Shown piece by piece: positions 43,834-53,030 of a DNA stretch of 64,000 nt. The stretch is from the NCBI GenBank assembly GCA_947500295.1, contig CANMRM010000007.1:1-64000 (forward strand), read 5' to 3'. The notes beneath the pieces are model-generated. The model was not told the DNA's origin. It ran no database searches and was given only the letters and a program-made list of their open reading frames with translations. Position 1 is the stretch's first letter; the number at the start of each line of letters is the position of its first letter. This DNA comes from an uncultured Kordiimonas sp. Its GTDB lineage: Bacteria > Pseudomonadota > Alphaproteobacteria > Sphingomonadales > Kordiimonadaceae. The translations under genes and the position numbers were made by a program.

Positions 43834-43849
43834 TGGCATCTGCTTTGCA
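43834..43849 (+). promoter_or_regulatory. Sigma-54 promoter of the FlmG-like gene
   Basis: TGGCATCTGCTTTGCA on the plus strand, GG and GC in register, TTGCA exact. Predicted +1 is near 43860, about 57 bases before the GTG at 43917. Confidence 0.85.
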
Positions 43850-43916
43850 CTATGTTGGAACCAGTAAATGAATTGTCCGATCAGTGTTCTGTAGACGGAC
43901 AAACTTGGAGGCGGAT

Positions 43917-45653
43917 GTGGCGTCAGGCAGAAAAAAAACACGTAAGCCAGCTCATAAAATCCAGAAGTCAAAACTGGAAAAACTTGGACTGGTTGAAACC
44001 GGAGCAAGCCTGTCGGACATTCGGAAATCTTTGAAGCTCGGGCAAAAGCACGCTGAGAAAGGCGAGTGGGCTGATGCTGTAAAGCATCTGCTTGTTGCCT
44101 GGGACGCAATGCCTGAAGACCTTTCAATCCTGACAGTGCTTGCCCATGCCTTGGCGCAGCTCGGCGTCAGAGAGCATGCGATATCGGTATTGCAGCGCGC
44201 GCTGGAGGTTCACGAGCCCACAGCCGAGCTTATTGGCATAATTTTGCGGCTTGCCCTCGAAATGGGCTTTTATGAGATTGCAGTTAAGCTCGGGCAGCAG
44301 TTGGTTTTGTTGGAGCCCACAAACCCCGGCAACTATGTAAATCTTGCCACAGCATATTCTGGTATGCGCCAATATGATGAGAGCATCAGCATGCTGCAGG
44401 AAGTTCTGCCGAGCTTCCCAACCAACGCCGACCTTTGGAATGTTCTGGCAACCCAGGTTCGTGAACGCGATGGGGTCGACGCTGCTGATGTCTTTTTTGA
44501 AGAAGCGCTAAAGCTTCGACCAAACGATGCAAAGATCATCAGTAATTATTCCATATCATATACTCGCCGGAATGATGTGGACAAGGCGCTGGAGTTGGCT
44601 CTGCGTTCAATTGCCGTTGATCCAAACTCGCCCGAGCCTCATGTAGGCGCCGCTCAATTTCTCTTTCTCAAGGGTCGGCTCGATGAAGCATGGGAGCATT
44701 ATGAATTCCGTTTGGATAGTCGACGCAAGTCCAATCAGACACAACACTACACACATAAGCTTCCGCTCTGGCAGGGTGAAGATATAGAGGGGAAATGCCT
44801 TTTCGTAACGGCGGAGCAGGGCATTGGTGATGAAGTCATGTGGGGCAGCTATCTGCCGTATCTGTATGACAAAGTTGAAAAACTGTACATCGGATGTGAC
44901 CCTCGCCTCGTCAGTATATATGAACGTCGTTTTCCGGAAGCCGTTGTAGGCAGTTACCTTGACAGGGTCATTTCCGGTTATCGATATCGTGTTTTTCCCG
45001 GTATTGAAAAGCTGATGAAAAGTGGCGAGGCCTCGATCGATTATTACACGCCAGTTGCCAGTGCCCCGAAGTTTGCCTGGCGGGCAAAATCAGACATCCA
45101 ACCCTATCCTGATGGCTACCTGATGCCGGATGCAAGCCGGGCATCAGAATTCAAGTTACGCCTGTCCGCGATTAGCGATAAGCCCAAGGTCGGCTTTGCA
45201 TGGCGAAGCGGTATCATTGCGTCAGAGCGGGCTTACCACTATGCAAGTATCGATGACCTCGGCCCGTTGATGTCACTGTCGGATCGAGTAGACTTCATCA
45301 ATTTGCAGTATGGTGATGTCACTGATGAGCTCGATATAATCAAAGAGAAGTATGGTGTTGTAGTCCACAATTTTGAGGATGTGGACCTTAAGGCAGATAT
45401 TGAAGCCAACCTGGCGATTGCTGCCAATAGTGACCTTGTCGTATCGTCGGTTTCAGCACCGGGAATGTTTTCGATGTCTACAGGGGCCAAAACGCTCCTG
45501 ATGTCCAGTACACGGCCTTGGTGGTGCTTCGGGCACGACAATAACGTCCCCTTTGCCAAGTGCGCGGAATTGTTCGGCAGTGAGCACGGAATTGATTGGC
45601 AGGATATTGTGACACGCGTTTCTGGTCGTGTAGCGGATATCATTGACGGATGA
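43917..45653 (+). CDS. flmG: FlmG-like TPR glycosyltransferase (flagellin pseudaminyl transferase candidate)
   Basis: 578 residues. A basic N-terminus is followed by TPR repeats (about 40-280, for example GEWADAVKHLLVAWDAMPED). A C-terminal glycosyltransferase domain of GT-B type holds FVTAEQGIGDEVMWGSYLPY, KVGFAWRSG and AANSDLVVSSVSAPGMFS. Caulobacter FlmG has this same layout: its TPR part binds flagellin and its GT part transfers pseudaminic acid. The context supports this, with a sigma-54 promoter divergent from flbT and pse genes immediately downstream. The GTG at 43917 is chosen because GGAGG lies 5 bases before it. Confidence 0.85.
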   Translation: MASGRKKTRKPAHKIQKSKLEKLGLVETGASLSDIRKSLKLGQKHAEKGEWADAVKHLLVAWDAMPEDLSILTVLAHALAQLGVREHAISVLQRALEVHEPTAELIGIILRLALEMGFYEIAVKLGQQLVLLEPTNPGNYVNLATAYSGMRQYDESISMLQEVLPSFPTNADLWNVLATQVRERDGVDAADVFFEEALKLRPNDAKIISNYSISYTRRNDVDKALELALRSIAVDPNSPEPHVGAAQFLFLKGRLDEAWEHYEFRLDSRRKSNQTQHYTHKLPLWQGEDIEGKCLFVTAEQGIGDEVMWGSYLPYLYDKVEKLYIGCDPRLVSIYERRFPEAVVGSYLDRVISGYRYRVFPGIEKLMKSGEASIDYYTPVASAPKFAWRAKSDIQPYPDGYLMPDASRASEFKLRLSAISDKPKVGFAWRSGIIASERAYHYASIDDLGPLMSLSDRVDFINLQYGDVTDELDIIKEKYGVVVHNFEDVDLKADIEANLAIAANSDLVVSSVSAPGMFSMSTGAKTLLMSSTRPWWCFGHDNNVPFAKCAELFGSEHGIDWQDIVTRVSGRVADIIDG

Positions 45654-45761
45654 ACAACGAGATACCTGACCCCAGATTCTGCGAGTGCGATCATCAACAG
45701 GCTGGTGCCATCATTTCGGGAAAAACACGGTGATCTGGCCGCAGTTGACTGCGATCGCCGA

Positions 45762-46835
45762 TTAAGCTGAATCTATCAATTTCCAGTTAGTCGCCTGCCC
45801 AGGTTTTACGTTTTCAGCGAGTTTTTTTCCTATCAGCTCCGGTAAAAATTTGGGTTTCAGCCCAAACCCCGGCCGGACACAAGCTATGTCACTTTCAGTA
45901 AGAATGTGCCCGGCTGGCATGTCTTTGGCAAAATAGAGAGAGCGTCTCGATTGTAGTGAGCCTTCTTCTTGTTCAATTGGGCCATATGTCGGCTGTCCCA
46001 GGGCGGCATGAGCAATTTTTACGGCGTCGGACATCCGTTTGAACTCTGCAGGCTCCAGTGAAAAAGCGGCGTCGGCCCCACCATCTGACCTGCTGAGCGT
46101 AAAATGCTTTTCTATGACTTGAGCGCCCAATGCGGTCGCTGCCACGGGTACGGACTCGGTAAGCGTGTGATCCGAAAGTCCAATTGGTACATTGTATGCG
46201 CTGGCAAGGTCTTTGATAGTCCGGAGATTGGCGGCTTCCGGTGGCGTGGGGTAGGCACTTATACAGTGCAATAAAATGATATCACACGCTCCTGCGCCCA
46301 CAGCTGCTTGCATCGCATCGTCAATTTCTTCCCGGTTGGCCAGTCCAGTAGACATGATAAGTGGCTTGCCAGTGCTTGCGGCCTTTCTTATCAGCGGTAT
46401 ATCAACGAGCTCGAACGAGGCGATTTTGTAGGCTGGCGCCTGTAGTGTTTCAAGAAAATCCACCGCTTCCAGGTCGAAAGGGCTGGAAAACATTGTAACG
46501 TCTAATTCAGCAGCATAGTCGAAAAGCGGTTTGTGCCATTCTTTGGGGGTCATGGCCTCGGTATATAGATCATGATAGCTTTGCCCCGCCCACAAACCAT
46601 CTTCTATCTGGAAATCCGGGTTGTCAGACTTCATGGTGATTTTATCAGGCTCATAAGTCTGGAGTTTGACCGCATCCGCACCAGCGTCGGCCGCAGCTTT
46701 CACCATTTTCAGCGCTCTGTTCAGGTCGCCCATATGATTGGCAGAGAGCTCGGCGATGACATAAGGGGGCAGGTCGGGGCTGATCAGGCGTCCGGCAATG
46801 TTGGGGCAAGTTGAATGGGCGTCTTCATTGGTCAT
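45762..46835 (-). CDS. pseI: Pseudaminic acid synthase PseI (NeuB/SAF family)
   Basis: 357 residues. An N-terminal TIM-barrel condenses phosphoenolpyruvate with the hexose: VIAELSANHMGDLNRA, ADAVKLQTYEPDKIT, IASFELVDIPLI, MSTGLANREEI, HCISAYPTP and IGLSDHT are NeuB landmarks. A C-terminal antifreeze-like SAF domain follows (RRSLYFAKDMPAGHILTESDI). Context identifies PseI rather than sialic or legionaminic acid synthase. The start overlaps the pseG stop by 11 bases, and it converges with flmG. Confidence 0.92.
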   Translation of the reverse strand: MTNEDAHSTCPNIAGRLISPDLPPYVIAELSANHMGDLNRALKMVKAAADAGADAVKLQTYEPDKITMKSDNPDFQIEDGLWAGQSYHDLYTEAMTPKEWHKPLFDYAAELDVTMFSSPFDLEAVDFLETLQAPAYKIASFELVDIPLIRKAASTGKPLIMSTGLANREEIDDAMQAAVGAGACDIILLHCISAYPTPPEAANLRTIKDLASAYNVPIGLSDHTLTESVPVAATALGAQVIEKHFTLSRSDGGADAAFSLEPAEFKRMSDAVKIAHAALGQPTYGPIEQEEGSLQSRRSLYFAKDMPAGHILTESDIACVRPGFGLKPKFLPELIGKKLAENVKPGQATNWKLIDSA

Positions 46836-47895
46836 GCTTGGTTTCCTTGATCAGCGCATTAGCAATGCGCCGGGCGCCATGGATGTCTAGTTCGCTCGGT
46901 ATTCGTTCAATGATTTTGGCGCGCTCTTCAGCTGATCGCCAAAGTATTTTTGATTCCCGCACAATATCCCCGATTATATTGTCAGTGTTCTCGTCTTGTG
47001 ATTGCCAATCTGTCCTGAGAGTTTTGCACCAGCTGACATGTGCGCCCTTGATTTGATTTGGCGCTGTGATCGCAAGGATAGTAGGGACTCGAAAAAGTGC
47101 AAGCTCCTGCACTGTTAATCCGCCTGCGCTAACAGCGATGCGAGCACGCTGGATAATGTCGGCCAGGTTGCCGCTATTGTGGTGATGGCGGAATTTTTTG
47201 ATGTTCAGCCGCGATAGTCGTTCAGCGTTGGGATATGCTGCACCCGTGACGGCTTCAATTGTTACTCCTGGCAAAGCATTTGACAAAGCAGACACCGTTG
47301 CGACAGTCATATCCAGCGGGTCACTGCCGCCAAAATTAACCAAAATCGAGTTTCTTTCCGCTGCAGCGCTACCAACATCAATCTTTTCCCGTTTGCTCAC
47401 AAAGCCATCGACCATGTCGGACCGAAAGGCGATAAAACGGGGACCCAGTAAAATGGCTGCGTCTGGTGCCCACTTGCTGTAGGTTTCTAGTTCTGCATGG
47501 GGTGAGGCATTTACTACAATGTCCGCATAGCATCGGCTGCCGGGCATATAATCGTCAAACCGAAGGGTTTTGATATTATTCTCCTGGAAAGTTCTTTCCA
47601 GTTCATAGTCCAGATGATAGCCGTCCAGCATCAGGAAAGACGCTTTTATCGACGTGGCCACATCCAGCAACCCTCGGGAAGAGCATTGTTCGTCTGTTAA
47701 GGGGACAATGCGAATGCCAGCATCTTCGATCCGGGGTCTCAACTGATCAGAAACACTTTGCATGGCAAAATAGACAGTGCACTTTTGCCCAACGAGATAT
47801 TCCGCAACTGCAAGGCACCGCATTGCATGCCCAATGCCAATTTGGCGATTGGCGTCTACCCTCACTAAGACGGTTTTTTTAATCGTTTCTAGCAC
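46825..47895 (-). CDS. pseG: UDP-2,4-diacetamido-2,4,6-trideoxy-beta-L-altropyranose hydrolase PseG
   Basis: 356 residues of MurG-like GT-B fold. Landmarks: VRVDANRQIGIGHAMRCLAVA (catalytic His in GHAMR), LVNFGGSDPLDMT and AVSAGGLTVQELALF. It removes UDP to release the free sugar for PseI. The start is GTG at 47895 with AAGGGG farther upstream than usual. A candidate sigma-54 promoter lies 126 bases upstream. It is followed directly by pseI. Confidence 0.92.
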   Translation of the reverse strand: MLETIKKTVLVRVDANRQIGIGHAMRCLAVAEYLVGQKCTVYFAMQSVSDQLRPRIEDAGIRIVPLTDEQCSSRGLLDVATSIKASFLMLDGYHLDYELERTFQENNIKTLRFDDYMPGSRCYADIVVNASPHAELETYSKWAPDAAILLGPRFIAFRSDMVDGFVSKREKIDVGSAAAERNSILVNFGGSDPLDMTVATVSALSNALPGVTIEAVTGAAYPNAERLSRLNIKKFRHHHNSGNLADIIQRARIAVSAGGLTVQELALFRVPTILAITAPNQIKGAHVSWCKTLRTDWQSQDENTDNIIGDIVRESKILWRSAEERAKIIERIPSELDIHGARRIANALIKETKHDQ

Positions 47896-48020
47896 GCTTG
47901 TTGACTACCCCTTGTCCGCTTCGCGCGAGGATGCAATTTGTAATCCAGCCATATTCCCAATCGCACCTATCCTTCAACTATAGCGTTGAGATGACGTGGG
48001 AAAAGGAATTTTATGTGATT

Positions 48021-48036
48021 AGCAATTTCAGAGCCA
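48021..48036 (-). promoter_or_regulatory. Candidate sigma-54 promoter of pseG-pseI
   Basis: TGGCTCTGAAATTGCT on the minus strand keeps -24 GG, -12 GC and TTGC; the fifth base is T rather than A. The leader to pseG would be ~115 bases. Confidence 0.55.
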
Positions 48037-48105
48037 AACTTATGGAACTGTTGAATAAATTGTGCCACGATTGAACATTGTCATCAACTGAACCGGACAG
48101 GCCTG

Positions 48106-48810
48106 ATGAAGTTAGCCGTAATTCCCGCAAGAGGCGGCAGCAAACGGATACCCAGAAAGAACATCAGGCACTTCCTGGGCAAACCTATTATCGCCTATTC
48201 CATCGAAACAGCATTGGAAAGCGGGCTCTTCGATGAAGTGATGGTCTCAACTGATGACGAAGAAATCGCGGACGTTGCAAGGAAATATGGGGCGTCTATT
48301 CCCTTTATGCGGCCGGAGGACATCGCCGATGACCATGCTGTCATTCTGGATGTATTGAAAAGTGTTCTCGCTTGGTTTGAAGATAATCGCAATCCTCCTG
48401 ACTATGTCTGCTGCATCTATGCGACGGCTCCCTTTATTAGGGCGGCGGACCTGCGCGAGGCCTTTGGCCGTGTTAATGGATCTGTGCATGGCGGCGCCAT
48501 GTCAGTGGCAAAATTTACGTTTCCAATTCAAAGAGCACTCAAGGTTGCAGAGACTGATTGCCTGAAAATGATAGATGAAAACCACCTGACAACGCGTTCA
48601 CAGGATTTGCCCGAAGCTTATATGGACGCGGCCCAATTCCTGCTGTTGCGCAAGGATGCATTGAAACAGTGTCGACAGAGCCCCCTTGAACAGGATCTGG
48701 CCCCGGTGGTTATTCCAACTGGTCGAGTGCAGGATATCGATACTCTGGAGGATTGGGACCGGGCGGAGTTGCTGTACCAGGTGATGCACAATCTCGATAG
48801 CGGTCATTAG
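48106..48810 (+). CDS. pseF: Pseudaminic acid cytidylyltransferase PseF
   Basis: 234 residues. The CMP-sugar synthetase signature VIPARGGSKRIPRKNIRHFLGKP is intact, and MVSTDDEEIADVARKYGA, YATAPFIRAADL and TGRVQDIDTLEDWDRAE follow. It activates pseudaminic acid with CTP to CMP-Pse for transfer to flagellin. The start is the ATG at 48106. It diverges from pseG across 210 bases; no sigma-54 match faces this gene. pseH follows after 11 bases. Confidence 0.94.
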   Translation: MKLAVIPARGGSKRIPRKNIRHFLGKPIIAYSIETALESGLFDEVMVSTDDEEIADVARKYGASIPFMRPEDIADDHAVILDVLKSVLAWFEDNRNPPDYVCCIYATAPFIRAADLREAFGRVNGSVHGGAMSVAKFTFPIQRALKVAETDCLKMIDENHLTTRSQDLPEAYMDAAQFLLLRKDALKQCRQSPLEQDLAPVVIPTGRVQDIDTLEDWDRAELLYQVMHNLDSGH

Positions 48811-48821
48811 GTGTTTTTTGC

Positions 48822-49388
48822 ATGGGATTGAGGTCAACAGTTGCAGCCATGAGCCTTCAGCCGGTGGAAGCTCTGGATATTGCAGAGCTTTTGCAACTTC
48901 TGGAAATTCGAAACCAAAGAGTGGTTCGTGAAAACAGCCGCGATGATCACATTATTGGCAGAGACGAACATATCGCCTGGGCGGAAGAGGTGGCCCAAGA
49001 TACCGCTCAGTGTTTCCTCGCGGTCCTTTATCAGGGAAAAATTGTTGGCGGGGCAGGGCTAAGACATATCGATCCCGTTGCCGCGCGGGCAGAGTGGTCT
49101 TTTTATCTGTCACGGCATGAACATGGTAAGGGTAAAGGGCTGGCGCTTGGCGTGGCGGCATTGGACCATTTTTTTTCCGAGTATCAACTTTTTGAAATCG
49201 TTGGAGAAACTTTGACGCACAACGCGATAAGTCAAAAAGTTCACCTGAACCTGGGCTTCAAATTGAAGTCGAAAAGACGGCGGGAGAAAGGAGCCGAAGC
49301 CGACTTCGATGAAATAATCACGTTTGGGCTCACGGCTGATGCGTGGCGAACCCGAAGGGCAGAGTTGTTTGCTGTGGACGGGAAGTGA
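48822..49388 (+). CDS. pseH: UDP-4-amino-4,6-dideoxy-N-acetyl-beta-L-altrosamine N-acetyltransferase PseH
   Basis: 188 residues, GNAT fold: an acetyl-CoA-binding segment YLSRHEHGKGKGLALGVAAL (analog of RxxGxG) and a following VGETLTHNAISQKVHLNLGFK. It acetylates the C4 amine made by PseC. Its position between pseF and pseB supports the assignment. Either the ATG at 48822 or that at 48849 could be the true start. Confidence 0.88.
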   Translation: MGLRSTVAAMSLQPVEALDIAELLQLLEIRNQRVVRENSRDDHIIGRDEHIAWAEEVAQDTAQCFLAVLYQGKIVGGAGLRHIDPVAARAEWSFYLSRHEHGKGKGLALGVAALDHFFSEYQLFEIVGETLTHNAISQKVHLNLGFKLKSKRRREKGAEADFDEIITFGLTADAWRTRRAELFAVDGK

Positions 49389-49449
49389 TTGCTCAATAGA
49401 CGTAAAACACGCACTGTTGCTGAACACCTATCATTGTGGTTTTCTTTTG

Positions 49450-49465
49450 TGGCATATGAGTTGCA
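49450..49465 (+). promoter_or_regulatory. Sigma-54 promoter of pseB-pseC
   Basis: TGGCATATGAGTTGCA on the plus strand: TGGCA and TTGCA are exact and correctly spaced, 52 bases before the pseB ATG. The whole 129-base gap between pseH and pseB has no other gene. Confidence 0.88.
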
Positions 49466-49517
49466 TTGTAATGTTGTTTTGAAAACATATAGTTAGACAG
49501 GATATACGGAGCCAATA

Positions 49518-50555
49518 ATGACATATACACAATTCTCCGGTGATGGTGCCGATATTGAAGGCAAGTCTATTCTGATAACTGGTGGAACGGGCTCGTTCGG
49601 GCGCACACTATTGAGAAACCTGCTCAATAATCACAATCCGAAAAAAGTTGTTATTTTGGCGCGTGGCGAGTTGATGCATTTTGAGCTGCAAAACACGCTA
49701 ACGGAAGACGAGAAAAAAAAGGTTCGGTTCTTTATTGGCGATGTTCGCGACGCCGACAGACTGATGATGGCTTTTCGCGGGATTGATATTGTCATTCATG
49801 CAGCCGCGCAAAAACAGGTTCCGCTCGCAGAGTACAATCCCTTTGAGTGTATTCGGACCAATGTTATCGGGGCGGAAAATGTTGTCCAGGCGGCTATTCG
49901 GGCTGGAGTCTCCAAAGTTATAGCGTTGTCTACTGACAAAGCGGTAAATCCGATCAACTTGTATGGTGCGAGCAAGCTGGCTTCTGACAAGATATTCGTG
50001 GCGGCGAATGCTTTGGCTTCCGGCACGGGCACGCGATTTTCAGTCGTGCGATACGGCAATGTCCTTGGTTCGCGCGGAAGCGTTATTCCCTTTTTCAGGA
50101 AACTGTTGAAAGAAGGCGCAAAAACGCTGCCGGTCACTGATGAACGTATGACCCGTTTCTGGATTACAGTAGAACAGGCCGTAGCGTTCACACTCACATG
50201 TATCGACACTATGCAGGGCGGCGAAATTTTTGTTCCCAAAATCCCGTCAATGCGCATAACAGATCTTGTGACAGCTTTGGCGCCGGAGATTGAAGTTGAA
50301 ATTGTTGGTGTTCGGCCGGGTGAAAAACTCCATGAGTTGATGATCACCGAACACAATGCGCCAACAACCATCGATGCCGGTGACCGTTACGTCATAGAAC
50401 CAGAGTGGAATTTCTGGAATCTGCCTGACGATGAAGAAGATCGCCCTCCGTTGGTCCCGCAAGGGTTTGAATATACCAGTGATCAAAATGATTGGTGGAT
50501 GACCGTCGAGGACCTCCGGGAAACACTTAAATCTATCCCTTACGGCGGCGAATGA
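49518..50555 (+). CDS. pseB: UDP-N-acetylglucosamine 4,6-dehydratase (inverting) PseB
   Basis: 345 residues, short-chain dehydrogenase fold. The NADP loop is LITGGTGSFGRTLLRN, the catalytic Tyr/Lys pair sits in NLYGASKLASDK and ALSTDKAVNP provides Thr/Asp/Lys. It is the FlmA/FlaA1 type that inverts C5 and starts pseudaminic acid synthesis. Its length is typical. pseC overlaps the last 4 bases. Confidence 0.95.
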   Translation: MTYTQFSGDGADIEGKSILITGGTGSFGRTLLRNLLNNHNPKKVVILARGELMHFELQNTLTEDEKKKVRFFIGDVRDADRLMMAFRGIDIVIHAAAQKQVPLAEYNPFECIRTNVIGAENVVQAAIRAGVSKVIALSTDKAVNPINLYGASKLASDKIFVAANALASGTGTRFSVVRYGNVLGSRGSVIPFFRKLLKEGAKTLPVTDERMTRFWITVEQAVAFTLTCIDTMQGGEIFVPKIPSMRITDLVTALAPEIEVEIVGVRPGEKLHELMITEHNAPTTIDAGDRYVIEPEWNFWNLPDDEEDRPPLVPQGFEYTSDQNDWWMTVEDLRETLKSIPYGGE

Positions 50556-51754
50556 GCGGATCAACAGATACCTTTTTGCCCTACGGCAGCCATTATGTCG
50601 ACGAGAGTGACATCGAGGCTGTAGTAGATGTGCTGAAAAATGGGCCGCTTACCTGCGGCCCCAAGGTCGATGAATTTGAAGCTGCCTTTGCCCGAAAAAT
50701 CGGTGTGTCCGATGCCATCGTGTGTGCAAATGGGACGGCTGCATTGCATTTGGCTTGTCTTGCCGCCGGCCTGCAGGAGGGCGACATCGCTATCGTGCCG
50801 GCCATCACTTTTCTGGCGACAGCAAATGCCGTACGAATGACCGGCGCTGAAGTATGCTTCGCTGATGTTAATCCGACAACGGGGCTGATGTCCCCAGATG
50901 ACCTGATTGATGCTTTCGAACGTTCGGGTAAGCGGGCCAAAGCCGTGCTGCCCGTGCATATGAACGGGCAGTCAGAGCATATGCAGGACATTGCCGCTTT
51001 TGCCAGCAGGCAGGGCATGGTGGTTATTTCTGATTGCTGCCATGCGCTTGGCGCTGAATACCTGAACTCGGGAAAGCCGGGGGATGGTCAGTTTGAAGCG
51101 TTCGGTACCTTTTCGCTTCATCCTGTTAAATCCATTGCAATGGGAGAGGGCGGAGTTGTTACCACCAATAACAGCGCTAAAGCCCATCTTCTCCGCCAAC
51201 TGCGCGGTCACGCGATGGAAAAAGACCCGGGACAGTGGTCAGATACCCAAGCCGGAACAGCTTTGGACGGAAAACCCAATCCCTGGTACTATGAGATGCA
51301 GAAGCTGGCATACAATTACCGGGCGACGGACATTCAATGTGCGCTGGGCCTCAGTCAGCTCAACAAACTGGATGGTTTTGTAGAGAAGCGTCGCAGTCTG
51401 GCAGCACACTATGATCGTCAATTAGCGCATCTGAACAATCGTGTTCGGGCAGTGCGACGATCAAATGACTGTGTTTCCGCCTGGCATCTTTATCCGGTCT
51501 TGATTGATTTTCCATATTGTGGGGGGGACAGAGCCGGCCTAATGGAAGCTTTGCATGCCTCCGGTGTCGGTACGCAGGTTCATTATGTTCCTGTTTCAAG
51601 GCAACCCTATTATGTTGAGCGATATGGGCATCTGAACTTACCGGGTGCAGAGAGCTATTATTCTCAAGTGCTGAGCCTGCCCATTTTTCCCGCCATGGAA
51701 CCGGCTGATGTTGATCGCGTGGTAAGGGCTTTGGCAGAAAACCTTGGCGGTTAA
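50552..51754 (+). CDS. pseC: UDP-4-amino-4,6-dideoxy-N-acetyl-beta-L-altrosamine transaminase PseC
   Basis: 400 residues, DegT/DnrJ/EryC1 family. HPVKSIAMGEGGVVTTNN holds the PLP lysine; ANGTAALHLACLAAGL and ISDCCHALGAEY are cofactor-binding segments; YNYRATDIQCALGLSQL is the family signature. It aminates the PseB product using glutamate. The start overlaps pseB by 4 bases (ATGA). FlmB in Caulobacter is the counterpart. Confidence 0.95.
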   Translation: MSGSTDTFLPYGSHYVDESDIEAVVDVLKNGPLTCGPKVDEFEAAFARKIGVSDAIVCANGTAALHLACLAAGLQEGDIAIVPAITFLATANAVRMTGAEVCFADVNPTTGLMSPDDLIDAFERSGKRAKAVLPVHMNGQSEHMQDIAAFASRQGMVVISDCCHALGAEYLNSGKPGDGQFEAFGTFSLHPVKSIAMGEGGVVTTNNSAKAHLLRQLRGHAMEKDPGQWSDTQAGTALDGKPNPWYYEMQKLAYNYRATDIQCALGLSQLNKLDGFVEKRRSLAAHYDRQLAHLNNRVRAVRRSNDCVSAWHLYPVLIDFPYCGGDRAGLMEALHASGVGTQVHYVPVSRQPYYVERYGHLNLPGAESYYSQVLSLPIFPAMEPADVDRVVRALAENLGG

Positions 51755-51846
51755 CCTTCCGCAAGACTGACACTCAAAACTCTTTATCCATCAAGCAATC
51801 GCAGGAGTGTACTCTCAACTCTTTCGCGCGTGCCGAGGCTACTGCA

Positions 51847-51894
51847 AAAAGAAAACCCTTGAGCTCAACACCAAAAGTGTCGAGATCAAGGGTT
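51847..51894 (-). terminator. Terminator of flagellin copy 4
   Basis: On the minus strand AACCCTTGATCTCGACAC pairs with GTGTTGAGCTCAAGGGTT (two mismatches) around TTTTG, followed by a T-rich TTCTTTTTG tail. Confidence 0.78.
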
Positions 51895-51930
51895 CAGAAA
51901 CGTCATAAGCTCTGCTGGCTTAGGCTGGTG

Positions 51931-52761
51931 CTATCCTTGGAAAAGCGAAAGAATAGACTGTGGCGACTGGTTGGCGATCGATAGCGCCTGAATGCCAAGC
52001 TGCTGCTTCACCTGCAGGGCCTGCAAGTTTGCACTTTCTTTGGCCAGGTCCGCATCGACGAGGTTGCCGATACCAATCTCAATCACATCCTGCAACTGAC
52101 CGGTAAAGCCTCGGCTTTGCTCCAGGGCTGTTGAACCAGAGCCAAGCTGGGTCAGAGCTGAATTCAGATTATTGATAGCGTTAGTAATATCCGTAACAGC
52201 GGCTGATGCGGTGTTTTGTGTGGAAATTGTCTGGTTAGTAGTTATTGGAATGTTGGAGCTGCTGAGCGTCAGTGTCTGGTGCGAAACTGTCAGGGTCTGT
52301 GTTGCATCAGCATTCGTGATGGCGACAATCGCATCCGTACCACCGTCGATAAGATTTGTTCCATTGAACTCCGCATTTTGAACTACAGATGTGATCTGAT
52401 CCCTTAGAGACACGAAGTCTTGACTGAGGGCATTTCTGCTTGTGGTGTCGAGCCCCTGGTCGGCAGCTGCAACTGCTTTTTCTTTCATCTCCAAAAGTAA
52501 ATCAGAGACTGCGCTCGCCGCGGCAAGGGCGACATCAACTGTTGAAATACCCCGGTCAAGAGACTGGGTAACAGCAGAAAGACCACGAAGGTCACTCCGC
52601 AACTTTTGCGCGATTGAAAATACCGCTGCATTATCTTTTGCAGACGAAATTCTCAGACCGGTATTAATTTTGGTTTGAGTGTCCTGAAGATCAGTACTCG
52701 TTTGATTCAAATTGCGCAATGCACTTAGTGCGCTGGCATTTACATTAATTGAAAAGGCCAT
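51931..52761 (-). CDS. Flagellin, separate copy 4
   Basis: 276 residues, compact type like the others, but the most divergent: MAFSINVNASALSALRNLNQ at the start and a central region rich in Ser/Thr/Asn (ADATQTLTVSHQTLTLSSSN, PITTNQTISTQNT). Termini keep the flagellin helices (LVDADLAKESANLQALQVKQ). It lies on the other side of the pse genes from the array. It has a sigma-54 promoter, but its leader lacks the A-loop hairpins and leaves the AGGAGAGG ribosome site free; a single CCGG-GTTT-CCGG stem is at 52796-52807. It may fill a special filament position. Confidence 0.96.
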   Translation of the reverse strand: MAFSINVNASALSALRNLNQTSTDLQDTQTKINTGLRISSAKDNAAVFSIAQKLRSDLRGLSAVTQSLDRGISTVDVALAAASAVSDLLLEMKEKAVAAADQGLDTTSRNALSQDFVSLRDQITSVVQNAEFNGTNLIDGGTDAIVAITNADATQTLTVSHQTLTLSSSNIPITTNQTISTQNTASAAVTDITNAINNLNSALTQLGSGSTALEQSRGFTGQLQDVIEIGIGNLVDADLAKESANLQALQVKQQLGIQALSIANQSPQSILSLFQG

Positions 52762-52821
52762 TTAACCTCTCCTGTTTATGACGTTTCTAAATACACCGGA
52801 AACCCGGCTTGAAGCTAATAA

Positions 52822-52837
52822 AGCAATAGGTGTGCCA
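52822..52837 (-). promoter_or_regulatory. Sigma-54 promoter of flagellin copy 4
   Basis: TGGCACACCTATTGCT on the minus strand, -24 and -12 in register, TTGC exact; 61 bases before the ATG. Confidence 0.87.
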
Positions 52838-53030
52838 AAATGATAAAAGTGATTAAGTATATGAAAAAACAAGGAAAAAAATAACTTTCTTATGTGAAAT
52901 ATGCATTGAGGCAAAAGATTCACTCCGCAGTTTTGGATGGAGAAAATAGCAGGCTGCAACTTCTGCCGGGCTGGGTGTGCGTGATAATGTTTGATCCAGC
53001 TGAAAATTCAGAAAAACGCCTGAAAAAAAA

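Noticed and set aside
48050-48072. Inverted TGGCAC element near 48065 as a second sigma-54 promoter for pseG
   Set aside because: The -24 part is good, but the -12 GC is absent (TTCAA).
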